The translations under genes were made by a program, and so were the position numbers. A DNA stretch of 64,000 nucleotides from an uncultured Bacilli bacterium (GTDB lineage Bacteria > Bacillota_I > Bacilli_A > RF39 > UBA660): positions 1-64,000 of the forward strand of contig CAKOIF010000005.1 in assembly GCA_934086485.1 (NCBI GenBank), in the 5' to 3' direction. Shown in pieces: positions 17,522 through 25,844 of this stretch (position 1 is its first letter; each line of letters starts with the position of its first letter). Below the pieces are notes generated by a model. It saw only the letters and a program-made list of their open reading frames with translations, had not been told where the DNA came from and searched no databases.

Positions 17522-18227
17522 TTTTTTTAAGAAAAATTATATTGTCGTATCTATAATTTTAGGACTTATACTAGTTATCATAAGTACAATTATTATTGTT
17601 AGAATTATAAATAACTCTAATAAAGTAGAACTTAAAAGTACTTATGAAAAAGTATATCAATATGATGCATTAAAGAAAAATACTTATGAAGCACATATTA
17701 CATATGAAGATGATAGTATTATAGATATAAAGAATGCTGGAAATGAAATTGATGAAGATTCAATTATTTATTCTGAAGCACTTTCTAAAATAATTTTACC
17801 TAAAAAAATGATAATCTATTTTTATAATAAAAATAATGAAAGTTATAGTTTACCAAAATATACAGTTATCGAAGATAATAAATCATTATTTAAGTTAAAG
17901 TATAATAAAAAAGAAGCTCTAAAAAATAATTTCTTTTTATATGATAATGAAGATACTTATGTAGTTTTTGAACCTTGCATTTTAAAATATAATGGCAAAG
18001 AAATAAATCTTTCAAGATTTAGCTTTGTTTATGTAAATAGTAATTATATTATGTATTATGATTATGCAAATAGTAGATTTTATTATGAAGATACTAAAAT
18101 AACAGGTGCATCACTTTATTTAAATGATTATATAATTGATTTAATTAATGATGCTTCGGTTAAAGACAAAAATGTAAATTTACTTAATAGAAATATAGAT
18201 ACTCTTTCTATATTAAAGGAGGATTAA
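17502..18227 (+). CDS. Membrane-anchored extracellular protein of the F1-like ATPase operon
   Basis: A 241-residue protein with a basic start, one transmembrane helix (about 15-34), and an external beta-rich domain. Its pattern (S-I-I-Y-S-E-A-L..., L-K-Y-N-G-K-E-I-N-L) recalls the first extracellular domain of the proteins at 5829 and 11765, without the Fn3 tail. It may therefore be the common platform domain that couples the surface proteins to the membrane machine; this rests on visual similarity and needs a profile comparison. It overlaps the preceding gene by 20 bp and ends one base before the next. Confidence 0.6.
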   Translation: MKKKIINFFKKNYIVVSIILGLILVIISTIIIVRIINNSNKVELKSTYEKVYQYDALKKNTYEAHITYEDDSIIDIKNAGNEIDEDSIIYSEALSKIILPKKMIIYFYNKNNESYSLPKYTVIEDNKSLFKLKYNKKEALKNNFFLYDNEDTYVVFEPCILKYNGKEINLSRFSFVYVNSNYIMYYDYANSRFYYEDTKITGASLYLNDYIIDLINDASVKDKNVNLLNRNIDTLSILKED

Positions 18228-18228
18228 A

Positions 18229-18543
18229 ATGGATTTAGTAGGAAAAACACTTTGTGATGAAACTGGTGAAGAATATGTAGTATTAAAACTTATTAACTAT
18301 AAAGCAATTAAATGTGCTTATGCAGTAAGTGTTAGTAGTGATGAAAAAAAGATATTTCAAGTTTCTGGAAATGGACTTATATCAATTGATAGTAAGAAAA
18401 TGATTAATGATATTACCCAAATGTTAATTGATAGTAAAGATATTAAAGATGAAGCCAGAAAGATTAAAGATGGAGAATCTATAGCGGATTATTTTAAATA
18501 TTTAGATGAGTTTTATAAAACTAGAATTAATACAATAATGTAG
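18229..18543 (+). CDS. Small cytoplasmic protein of the F1-like ATPase operon, unknown
   Basis: A 104-residue soluble protein. N-terminal half is beta-rich with the pattern G-K-T-L-C-D-E-T-G-E-E-Y-V-V-L; C-terminal half is helical. I do not recognise a family. It lies between the third anchored protein and gamma, with AAGGAGG just before its ATG, so it is translated well and is probably an accessory or assembly factor of the ATPase. Confidence 0.6.
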   Translation: MDLVGKTLCDETGEEYVVLKLINYKAIKCAYAVSVSSDEKKIFQVSGNGLISIDSKKMINDITQMLIDSKDIKDEARKIKDGESIADYFKYLDEFYKTRINTIM

Positions 18544-18550
18544 GTGTAAT

Positions 18551-19348
18551 ATGAAAAATATTAAACCTATAGTACAAGTTATGAATTTATTTTCTCTAGT
18601 TAGAATAAATTCTGCGAAAAGTAAAGTCGAAGAATTTGGTATGACAAGTTCAGTTCTTACTAAAATAATATCTTCGATTATGTATAATGATAATATAGTT
18701 CTTGACAAAAATTCGATAGAACCTGATGCCTCAAAACCAGTACTTAATATTTATATTGCTTCAGACTATGGTTTTTGTTCATCATATAATCAAGTTGTTT
18801 CTCAAAAGATTAAAGAAACTAAAGATGATTATAAAATTATAATTGGTAGAAAAATTGCTTATGAAGATGATAAAACAGTTATGAAAATAGCAAAAGATGA
18901 TTTTTATCAAGAACTTGATAGATTAAAAGAATATCTTACAAAAGCAATTAATGAAAAAAGTTATAGTAAAATAGTTATTTATTATAATCATTATTATAAC
19001 TTTTCAAAAAGTGAATTTACAAGTATGCAAGTTTTCCCAGTAGTTTATGATGAAAGTGCAAAAGAAAATGTTGATTTTTTAATAGAAACTGATATTAAAA
19101 GTTTTATAAATAATTTAATCGTTTATTATGTTTGTTATGAACTTGAAATATGTGAAATATTTTCTTGGGCAAGTGAAAACGTTATTAGAAATGCGATGAC
19201 TTCTTCAGCACTTAAGAAACTTGATGAGCTTGAAATGGAAGAAAAACTTCGTGAACTTAGAAAGATTCGTGAAAAAGGTCTAAAGAAAAATATTGAAAAC
19301 TCTAAAAAAGTAATATTTACAAATAATGAAGATGATGATGATAATTGA
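18551..19348 (+). CDS. F1-like ATPase gamma subunit (central shaft)
   Basis: A 265-residue gamma homologue. The N-terminal helix keeps the family's pattern of an early basic helix (V-M-N-L-F-S-L-V-R-I-N-S-A-K). The Rossmann-like middle contains I-A-S-D-Y-G-F-C-S-S-Y-N, equivalent to the gamma signature T-S-D-R-G-L-C-G-G-F-N. The C-terminal helix contains R-N-A-M-T-S-S-A and is followed by an unusually long, highly charged extension (E-E-K-L-R-E-L-R-K-I-R-E-K) and an acidic tail. It is the last gene of the operon, unlike housekeeping operons where gamma lies between alpha and beta. Stop codon is TGA. Confidence 0.8.
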   Translation: MKNIKPIVQVMNLFSLVRINSAKSKVEEFGMTSSVLTKIISSIMYNDNIVLDKNSIEPDASKPVLNIYIASDYGFCSSYNQVVSQKIKETKDDYKIIIGRKIAYEDDKTVMKIAKDDFYQELDRLKEYLTKAINEKSYSKIVIYYNHYYNFSKSEFTSMQVFPVVYDESAKENVDFLIETDIKSFINNLIVYYVCYELEICEIFSWASENVIRNAMTSSALKKLDELEMEEKLRELRKIREKGLKKNIENSKKVIFTNNEDDDDN

Positions 19349-19373
19349 CAAAAAATATAAGTTAAGATAAAAT
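19345..19373 (+). promoter_or_regulatory. Promoter of the Flp-like pilin gene
   Basis: TTGACA, 17 bp, TAAAAT; the -35 overlaps the gamma stop codon. It is one of the best consensus promoters in the window. Confidence 0.75.
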
Positions 19374-19390
19374 GATAGTGAGGTAAATGT

Positions 19391-19576
19391 ATGAATAAAA
19401 AAGGACAAGCTTTAGTAGAATATATTTTAATTATTGCTCTTGTAAGTGTACTTGCAATTGCTTTAGTTAACTATTTTGGTGGTTATTTAAAAGACTCTAT
19501 CACTAAAACAAGCTGCTCAATGATTGGCCAGGAATACGTTGCTGGTGAAAAACCAGGTGATGGTAAATGTAAATAA
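19391..19576 (+). CDS. Flp-type (Tad) pilin-like small protein
   Basis: A 61-residue protein. The start M-N-K-K-G-Q-A-L-V-E-Y-I-L-I-I matches class III prepilins: a short basic leader ending in Gly, then a hydrophobic helix with Glu at position +5 of the predicted mature protein. After about 25 hydrophobic residues comes a short tail with two Cys that may form a disulfide. It is monocistronic, with its own promoter and terminator. No TadA, TadB or TadV gene is near; the PilB-like ATPase at 21829 and a prepilin at 58346 are the only related genes here. Confidence 0.65.
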   Translation: MNKKGQALVEYILIIALVSVLAIALVNYFGGYLKDSITKTSCSMIGQEYVAGEKPGDGKCK

Positions 19577-19600
19577 ATTAGTTTTTCTAATTTATTTTTT
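19575..19600 (+). terminator. Terminator of the Flp-like gene
   Basis: Stem AAATTAG/CTAATTT, T-rich tail; ends just before the RBS of the next gene. Confidence 0.75.
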
Positions 19601-19612
19601 ATGGGAGGAAAT

Positions 19613-20710
19613 ATGGAAAAAGATCTAAAATTAATTGTTATGAAAGGTGCAAAACCTTTAGGAGAAAAAGTAGATGCTTATTTAAAAAAAGCCTTTAATA
19701 CAGATAATACTTTTATCGTGGATACCTCAAATCCAAGATTTAATAATGGGGAAGCAAAAGCCCTTATTAATGAGTCTATTAGAAATGATGATGTTTATAT
19801 TTTATGTGATATAGGAAATCATAGTATTGCTTATGAAATGTTTCATAAAATTTCCTATATGAGTCCTGATGAACATTTTCAAGATTTAAAAAGATTTATT
19901 TGTGCTTGTATGGGACATGCTAATAGAATAAGTGTAATAATGCCACTTTTATATGAATCAAGACAACATCGTAGAAAAGGAAGAGAGTCGCTAGATTGTG
20001 CTATGGCCCTTCAGGAACTTGAAAGGTTAGGGGTAAAGGAAATAATTACTTTTGATGCACACGATCCTAATATTCAAAATGCTATACCTTGTTCATCGTT
20101 TGATAGTTTTTATGTAACTACAAATATAATTGAATCAATGATGAAAGATGACCAAAATATGCTTAATAATCCAGATAATTATTTAGTAATATCACCAGAT
20201 GTAGGTGCTATGGATAGAGCTAGATTTTATGCTGATATGTTAGGTACTGATGTAGGTATTTGCTATAAACGAAGAGATTTAAGTAAAATTGTTAATGGTA
20301 AAAACCCAGTTGTGGCTCACGAATATTTAGGAAAAGATGTAAGTGGTAAAAACTTACTTATTGTTGATGATATGATAGCATCAGGTGGGTCTATATTAGA
20401 CTGTGCTAAAATGATGAAAGAACGTGGTGCTAAAAATATTTCTCTTGCGGCAACATTCTCACTATTTACTGAAGGAAAAGAAAAATTCGAAGAATATTAT
20501 AATAAAGGTATCATTTCTAAAGTATATTCAACTAATCTCACTTATTTAGACGAAGATATTAAAAACGAGCCTTGGTTCGAAGAGGTTGATTGTTCAGAAA
20601 ATATCTCTGAAATTATTTATAAATTATATTTAGGTCAAAGTATTTCACCACTTTTAAATGGTAAAGCTAAGGCCACTGAACTTGTAAGAAGTCTAAGAAA
20701 GAAAAATTAG
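19613..20710 (+). CDS. prs: Ribose-phosphate pyrophosphokinase (PRPP synthetase)
   Basis: A 365-residue protein that makes PRPP from ribose 5-phosphate and ATP for nucleotide, His and Trp synthesis. The PRPP loop is L-L-I-V-D-D-M-I-A-S-G-G-S; the catalytic region has Y-E-S-R-Q-H-R-R-K-G-R and F-D-A-H-D-P-N. It is longer than the typical 315 residues and belongs to the divergent form found in mollicute-like Firmicutes, so its allosteric control may differ. Start ATG 19613 lies 4 bp after GGGAGG; an in-frame ATG at 19601 overlaps that RBS and was rejected. Confidence 0.88.
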   Translation: MEKDLKLIVMKGAKPLGEKVDAYLKKAFNTDNTFIVDTSNPRFNNGEAKALINESIRNDDVYILCDIGNHSIAYEMFHKISYMSPDEHFQDLKRFICACMGHANRISVIMPLLYESRQHRRKGRESLDCAMALQELERLGVKEIITFDAHDPNIQNAIPCSSFDSFYVTTNIIESMMKDDQNMLNNPDNYLVISPDVGAMDRARFYADMLGTDVGICYKRRDLSKIVNGKNPVVAHEYLGKDVSGKNLLIVDDMIASGGSILDCAKMMKERGAKNISLAATFSLFTEGKEKFEEYYNKGIISKVYSTNLTYLDEDIKNEPWFEEVDCSENISEIIYKLYLGQSISPLLNGKAKATELVRSLRKKN

Positions 20711-20718
20711 ACTTTTTT
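20690..20718 (+). terminator. Terminator of prs
   Basis: Stem AGTCTAA/TTAGACT followed by T-run, partly inside the last codons of prs. Confidence 0.7.
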
Positions 20719-20770
20719 ATTTTACATTACTTTACAATTATATATGTAAATACTTTACATAAAATAATTT

Positions 20771-20801
20771 ACCTAATATATGCTAAAAATTAGGTATTTT
20801 T
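20771..20801 (+). terminator. Second terminator-like hairpin after prs
   Basis: Stem ACCTAA/TTAGGT with a 13-base loop and T-rich tail. The rest of the gap to 20953 holds an isolated GGGAGG followed by a two-codon frame ATG-ACA-TAA at 20886; nothing else is recognised. Confidence 0.5.
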
Positions 20802-20952
20802 ATTATTTTTTAAAAAAACTTTTCAAAAAAAGGAGGAAAAGAGAAATTTTCCGGTAATAAATATATATGAAGGGAGGAATTTCTAATGACATAAAAAAAT
20901 ATAAAAAAACAAGAATTAAAATTGGGTAAAAATTGTGGTAGAAAGGAGAAAA

Positions 20953-21819
20953 ATGCTTAAAACATTTTTAACAGAAAATCTTTTTATAAGAGATAAGTTT
21001 GCTAAGGCTATGTTTGCCAATCCTGTTAATAGTGATTATGTAATAAAATATGTTAAAGCTTTAGAACAAAAAGATAATATTGAGATACTTAGTTATGAAG
21101 TACTTTATCCAGAAATCAATACATTTAAGAATTTAAAAGATAGAATAACAGATGCATATGGAGTACTTAATACTAGTGAAGGATTAGTACTATTAAATAC
21201 TGAATTTAACTGTAATTATACAAATGAAGGTTATTTAAAAAATATTGTATATGTATGTCATATGTTAATAAAATATGCGGATGTAACATCTGGTAAAGTA
21301 TATACCAAATGTATTCAAATAAATATTGATAATTTTGATGTTTATGATGAAGGAAAATTTGTATATAAAGAAGAAATATTAAAAAAATATCGAAATAAAG
21401 AAAACTTTATATTAACGATATATCACATAAATGTTGCATTATTAAGAAAAATGTCATATGATGATATTAGAAAACTTGATAAGGATAGCTTAGAATATTT
21501 ATCACTAATATGCATAACAAATAATAAAAAAACTTTTGCTGGTGATAAAATGATGCTAAGAATTGTAAAGGAGTTAGATGCTATGCAAAAAAATTATGAT
21601 GAGTTAATTTATTATGATCCTAAAAAGTTTCACGAAGCAGAAATGAAAGAATTATCTTTTGAGTATGGTGTGGAGCAAACCAAACTTGCTAATGCAAAAG
21701 AATGTATCAAAAAAAAATTATCAAAACAGTTGACTTTAGAAATAACTAAGATAACCGAGGAAGACTATAATAAGTTAGTTAGTGAAATTCAAAAAGAATC
21801 AAAACAAAAAAACGCGTAA
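20953..21819 (+). CDS. Rpn/PD-(D/E)XK transposase-like nuclease family protein
   Basis: A 288-residue protein resembling the Rpn / PDDEXK_2 family common in gut Firmicutes. Near the start is F-I-R-D-K-F-A-K-A-M-F (family pattern D-x-x-F-K-x-x-F). The nuclease core is around D-A-Y-G-V-L and L-N-T-E-F-N, with a Tyr-rich helix after it. The C-terminus is a charged helical extension. A recombination-associated nuclease role is known for some relatives; here it is unproven and several catalytic positions are hard to align. Start at the ATG after GAAAGGAG; a GTG 18 bp upstream is less likely. Confidence 0.5.
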   Translation: MLKTFLTENLFIRDKFAKAMFANPVNSDYVIKYVKALEQKDNIEILSYEVLYPEINTFKNLKDRITDAYGVLNTSEGLVLLNTEFNCNYTNEGYLKNIVYVCHMLIKYADVTSGKVYTKCIQINIDNFDVYDEGKFVYKEEILKKYRNKENFILTIYHINVALLRKMSYDDIRKLDKDSLEYLSLICITNNKKTFAGDKMMLRIVKELDAMQKNYDELIYYDPKKFHEAEMKELSFEYGVEQTKLANAKECIKKKLSKQLTLEITKITEEDYNKLVSEIQKESKQKNA

Positions 21820-21830
21820 AAGCGTTTTTT
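21807..21830. terminator. Bidirectional terminator between convergent genes
   Basis: Stem AAAAACGC/GCGTTTTT serves the nuclease gene and the PilB-like gene that ends at 21829. Confidence 0.85.
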
Positions 21831-23124
21831 ATAATGTATCAATAATTTCAGATTGTTCTTTCTTTAAATTTTCTTCATCCTTTTTAAGTTCCTTACCTAA
21901 GAAAGCATTTCTAATTTCAACATCGTTTTCACCAAAGTCTGTATCAAGGTCAATAACTTTAACAACCTCTTCGATAGTGGTAGAACCATTAATAATTTTT
22001 ACAAGTCCATCTTCGAGTAGAGTTTTCGTATTATCTTTATTATAAACTAAATTTCTAAGTTCTTCTTTCTTAACGTTATTAATAATGGCATCTCTTATGT
22101 CTTGATTAAGAAGTAGTACTTCATGAAGAGCAATTCTTCCTTTATATCCATTAAAACATTCATCACAACCTACAGCATCATATATTGCAGGAACATCTTT
22201 ATTTAATACTTTTTTAAATAAGTTTTTTTCATATTCAGTAGTTGGTCTTGATTTACGACATTTAGGACACAATTTTTTACATAATCTTTGAGATATAATA
22301 GCGGTAAGTGCAGAACCTAAAAGGTATCTTTCAACATCCATATCAAGAAGTCTTTCAATAGTATTAAGTGAGTTATTGGTGTGGATTGTAGAAAGTACTA
22401 AGTGACCTGTAATTGATGCTCTAACAGCAATTCTTGCGGTTTCATCATCACGAATTTCTCCAATCATTATAACGTTAGGGTCTTGTCTTAAAATAGAACG
22501 AAGAGTAGTATTAAAGTCTAAACCAATTTCACTCATAACTTGTACTTGGTTTAAACCTTTCATTTTCATTTCAACTGGGTCTTCGACTGTAATAATGTTT
22601 GTCTGTGGTGTATTAAGTAGTTGAAGCATTGAATAAACTGTTGTACTTTTTCCTGAACCAGTAGCACCAGTAACTAGAATAATTCCATTTGGAGCAGTAA
22701 GTGCGGTTTTAACTTTTTCATAATTTTCATCAGTAAAACCTAAAGTTTCAAGGCCCGCAAGAGACATAGAGTAGTCTAGTATTCTTATAACGATTTTTTC
22801 ACCATGAATAGTTGGAAGCGAAGACACACGAAGGTCTAGTTGTTTTCCATCATCAAGGTGTTTAATAGCACCATCTTGGGGAAGTCTTGATTCAGTAATG
22901 TTCATACCACTTATAATTTTAACTCTAGTTGTAAGATTTTTCTTAACTGATTCGGGAATTTTACAATAATCATGTAACTCACCATCTATTCTTATTCTTA
23001 CATTTATACCTTTTTCTTCGGGATCAAAGTGAATATCTGATGCACCTTTTTTAATAGAATCTTCGATAATTTCATTAACTATTTCAACAACTGGTTTATT
23101 ATCATAATCAAATTCTCTAAACAT
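21829..23124 (-). CDS. GspE/PilB-family pilus assembly ATPase
   Basis: A 431-residue secretion ATPase that would power polymerisation of type IV pili or pseudopili. Walker A is G-A-T-G-S-G-K-S-T-T; the Asp box lies around E-D-P-V-E; Walker B is V-I-M-I-G-E-I-R-D-D-E-T; the His box contains H-L-V-L-S-T-I-H-T-N. A zinc-binding C-x-x-C...C-x-x-C pair (L-C-P-K-C and C-D-E-C-F) follows. The N-terminal MshEN domain of PilB is absent, so it starts directly at the ATPase N-domain, as in ComGA-like proteins. Start at ATG 23124; GTG 23133 is alternative. No pilus operon adjoins it. Confidence 0.85.
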   Translation of the reverse strand: MFREFDYDNKPVVEIVNEIIEDSIKKGASDIHFDPEEKGINVRIRIDGELHDYCKIPESVKKNLTTRVKIISGMNITESRLPQDGAIKHLDDGKQLDLRVSSLPTIHGEKIVIRILDYSMSLAGLETLGFTDENYEKVKTALTAPNGIILVTGATGSGKSTTVYSMLQLLNTPQTNIITVEDPVEMKMKGLNQVQVMSEIGLDFNTTLRSILRQDPNVIMIGEIRDDETARIAVRASITGHLVLSTIHTNNSLNTIERLLDMDVERYLLGSALTAIISQRLCKKLCPKCRKSRPTTEYEKNLFKKVLNKDVPAIYDAVGCDECFNGYKGRIALHEVLLLNQDIRDAIINNVKKEELRNLVYNKDNTKTLLEDGLVKIINGSTTIEEVVKVIDLDTDFGENDVEIRNAFLGKELKKDEENLKKEQSEIIDTL

Positions 23125-23245
23125 TACTATCACACTTTCCCTTTACTATATATAATTATATAATAATTTTTTACAATTAACAATAAATTTTTGTAGCAAC
23201 TTCAAAAAAAATATTGTATACTTAATATAGGAAGTAGGTAGTTAA

Positions 23246-24271
23246 ATGAAAAAAGAAAATATATGGTTTTTTATAATAGGATTTATATTTACATTTGCTC
23301 CCTTTTTCATACTTAACTATGCAGTTTATAGATTAATTCTTACCCTAATTGGTATAATAATTTTAAGTATATCATTAATAATTAATACAAAAAATTTACC
23401 TTTAAAAGTAGTAATATTTCCCGTAATGGTATTTCTATTTGTCTATTTAATTGATTATTATTCATTTATAGTTTTAAAAAAACCTCCAGTTATGGTTATA
23501 GAGTTTAAATCATCAGAAAAGGTTAGTACCTATAATAGTTTAATTTATAGAATCTATAAATGTGATAATGACCTTATATTAGATAAAAATTATAAAAAAG
23601 CTTATGCTTGTGATAGAAATGAAATCGAAGTAAAAAGTATATCAGAATATTTAGGAACAAACCTAAAACAAACATATCATAATACAAAAAATAAATTTGT
23701 TCATATAAAAGGCAAAGTAAGTAAAATAATTGGTTCCACAGAATTAGAAATTGATTATTATGATTCTAAAGTAGGAATTAATGGTTATGTAAATTTTGAA
23801 AGTAATAAAAAAATTGTATTAAAAAACTTAAATATTAATCCTAAAAAATATCATATATATGATGAAATAGAGTTTACTGGTGAAGTTATAAAATATATAA
23901 TTAGCGAAGATAATGAGGAAATTGATTTAACTTATGTAACTATCTATGATTTAGATATTTATAAAACTGCTGAACTTATGGTAAATTATAACTATGATAA
24001 TAAAATGACAAATCTACTTGATAATGTTTATTATTTAGGAATTAGCAATATTTATTATAAATATAATGAAGATAATATTTATGACTTATCATATATTTTA
24101 ACAGACAAAAGAGACTCTATTGATAATATTGTAAAGGGCAAAGAATATACTGAAAATAAAAATAATGATAGAGTATATAAATTTGAAAAATTTAATTTAG
24201 TAAGATGTAATAATGAAAAGACTATTTTTGTAAATCCAAATATTAGTATAAAAGATAATATTTGTGAATAG
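23246..24271 (+). CDS. Membrane protein of unknown function upstream of mreC
   Basis: A 341-residue protein with three hydrophobic helices in the first 75 residues and a long soluble domain. The middle (about 150-230) has two beta-rich segments with V-H-I-K-G-K-V-S-K-I-I-G and I-E-F-T-G-E-V-I-K-Y that look OB-fold-like. I recognise no family. Its stop overlaps the start of the mreC-like gene by 8 bp, so it is probably translated with the cell-shape genes. A weak TATACT lies upstream at about 23217. Confidence 0.6.
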   Translation: MKKENIWFFIIGFIFTFAPFFILNYAVYRLILTLIGIIILSISLIINTKNLPLKVVIFPVMVFLFVYLIDYYSFIVLKKPPVMVIEFKSSEKVSTYNSLIYRIYKCDNDLILDKNYKKAYACDRNEIEVKSISEYLGTNLKQTYHNTKNKFVHIKGKVSKIIGSTELEIDYYDSKVGINGYVNFESNKKIVLKNLNINPKKYHIYDEIEFTGEVIKYIISEDNEEIDLTYVTIYDLDIYKTAELMVNYNYDNKMTNLLDNVYYLGISNIYYKYNEDNIYDLSYILTDKRDSIDNIVKGKEYTENKNNDRVYKFEKFNLVRCNNEKTIFVNPNISIKDNICE

Positions 24272-24914
24272 AAATTCATATTTAACAAATAATAAAGATG
24301 TGAAAAAGTTTATAAATAATTCATATCTTTTTTTAATACTTTTTATTATTCTTATATCAAAGAATTTTATTTTTAGTTTGTTTAAACCAAGATATACTTT
24401 TAATGAAAGTATTTTGGTATCCTCTTTATATGATCAAATTAATAAAATAAATATTATAAAAGGTTATGATTATAAAGATAATATTACTTATGCAAAAGTA
24501 ATTAATAATAATGTTTATGCCTTTAGAAAAGAGTTAAAACTTATTTGTGATACAAAAAATATTTCTAAAAATGATTTAGTAATTTATGATAAATATTTAA
24601 TTGGCACTGTAAAAAATATATATAAAGATTTTATTATAGTTAAAATGATTACAAATAATGATTTTATAATTCAAGGTTTTGGTAAAAATGAAGATGGAAT
24701 TTTAAAATATAATGATAATAAACTTATTTTTTCTAGCAATGAAAACTTAAATATAAATGATGAAATATATATTTCTAATTTATCAGGTTATAATGAAAAA
24801 ATAGTTTTGGGAACTATAAAGGGTATTGTTTATACACCAGAAAAAGTATATGAAGTTAAACCATATGATGTAAATAAAATAGATTACTTAGTAGTTTTAT
24901 CAAGGAATAAATAA
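24264..24914 (+). CDS. mreC: MreC-like cell-shape protein
   Basis: A 216-residue protein: N-terminal transmembrane helix (about 18-37) and an extracytoplasmic beta-domain with the MreC-type pattern L-I-G-T-V-K-N-I-Y-K...V-K-M-I-T and L-G-T-I-K-G-I. It is shorter than usual (270-290 residues) because the coiled coil is reduced. Identification leans on gene order (before an MreD-like and the SpoIVFA/B pair, as in Bacilli). GTG start overlaps the previous gene. It scaffolds the elongation peptidoglycan machinery. Confidence 0.65.
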   Translation: MNRNSYLTNNKDVKKFINNSYLFLILFIILISKNFIFSLFKPRYTFNESILVSSLYDQINKINIIKGYDYKDNITYAKVINNNVYAFRKELKLICDTKNISKNDLVIYDKYLIGTVKNIYKDFIIVKMITNNDFIIQGFGKNEDGILKYNDNKLIFSSNENLNINDEIYISNLSGYNEKIVLGTIKGIVYTPEKVYEVKPYDVNKIDYLVVLSRNK

Positions 24915-25258
24915 TGATATTAGATTTATTAGTTTATAATTATACAATTTATTATAGTTTCTTTTTTCTAAACTATTTAAATTTTAAAAATATATATTTA
25001 ATTATTTGTGTGGGGATATTAATAGATAGCATATTATCTACATATGTACTTGTAACAATTACGTTAGTTATTATTTATTACCTTTTAAGAAAAATTAAAA
25101 ATTATTATTTAAAAAATATTTTATATTATTTAATCTTTGTTTTAATCTTTAGTATTATTTTTAAATGTGATCTTCTTTTTATATTAAAAAAAAGTATTAT
25201 TATGCAGTTAATAAGTATTATTTTATTTAAGAAGCATATACTTAAGTATGGAAAATAA
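24914..25258 (+). CDS. mreD: MreD-like membrane protein
   Basis: A 114-residue, almost entirely hydrophobic protein with about four helices and a G-I-L-I-D-S segment in the region where MreD has G-L-x-x-D. Much shorter than the usual 160-170 residues. Called from its position directly after mreC (one base overlap) and before the SpoIVFA-like gene. Acts with MreC in cell elongation. Confidence 0.55.
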   Translation: MILDLLVYNYTIYYSFFFLNYLNFKNIYLIICVGILIDSILSTYVLVTITLVIIYYLLRKIKNYYLKNILYYLIFVLIFSIIFKCDLLFILKKSIIMQLISIILFKKHILKYGK

Positions 25259-25844
25259 TGATGATAAATTATTAAGTGAATATCTTAGTGATGATAAAAG
25301 TGATAAGTTTAGAAAAGGTTTAAAAAAATTTCTTAATAAAGTTTTGATATCTTTAGTACTTTTAATAGGAAGCTTAATATTTGTTAAAATAAGCCCTGAA
25401 AATAAAAATAATTTTAAAAAAGTTGTTTTTAATGAAACATTTAAATTTAGTAAATTTAATAATTTTTATGAAAAATATTTTGGTTCCTTTAATATCAAAA
25501 AAGAGATTCCCGTAGTAAGTGAAAAAATAGATTATACAAATGGTGAAAAGTTTTTAAATGGTATAAAAGTTAAAATAAATGATGGTATTGTTAGCTCTAT
25601 TTCAAGTGGAATAGTGGTTTTCAAGGGTAATAAAGATGAAATAAATAATTTGGTCATTGTTCAAAGTAGTGATGGCTTTGATATTTGGTATGGTCTTTTA
25701 GAAAATATTAATGTAAGTATTTATGATTATATAAATGAGGGTGCTTTAATAGGTAGTGCTAATAAAGTATTTTATTTAGCTATTACTAAAGATAATAAGT
25801 TCTATTCTTATGATGAATATAAAGAAATTAAAAATCAAAGTTAA
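25248..25844 (+). CDS. SpoIVFA-like degenerate M23 (LytM-fold) membrane protein
   Basis: A 198-residue protein: acidic N-terminus, one helix (about 30-47), then an external domain whose last 80 residues follow the LytM fold (S-S-I-S-S-G-I-V-V-F-K-G, L-V-I-V-Q-S-S-D-G-F-D-I-W-Y-G, I-N-E-G-A-L-I-G). The His residues that bind zinc in active M23 peptidases are missing, as in SpoIVFA. In sporulating Bacilli SpoIVFA restrains the SpoIVFB protease, whose homologue overlaps its 3' end. Here the pair may have another role. Confidence 0.7.
   Translation: MENNDDKLLSEYLSDDKSDKFRKGLKKFLNKVLISLVLLIGSLIFVKISPENKNNFKKVVFNETFKFSKFNNFYEKYFGSFNIKKEIPVVSEKIDYTNGEKFLNGIKVKINDGIVSSISSGIVVFKGNKDEINNLVIVQSSDGFDIWYGLLENINVSIYDYINEGALIGSANKVFYLAITKDNKFYSYDEYKEIKNQS

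Noticed and set aside
13111..19348. Ordinary housekeeping ATP synthase operon
   Set aside because: The c-like subunit lacks the carboxylate, no a-subunit is recognisable, gamma is last, epsilon lacks its helical hairpin, and three surface-anchored proteins are interleaved.
20886..20894. Two-codon frame ATG-ACA-TAA with a good RBS
   Set aside because: Could be a leader minicistron for the nuclease gene, but nothing else (attenuator, conserved repeats) supports regulation.
20953..21819. Active transposon
   Set aside because: The Rpn-like gene has no flanking inverted repeats or target duplications; the family name alone does not make it a mobile element.
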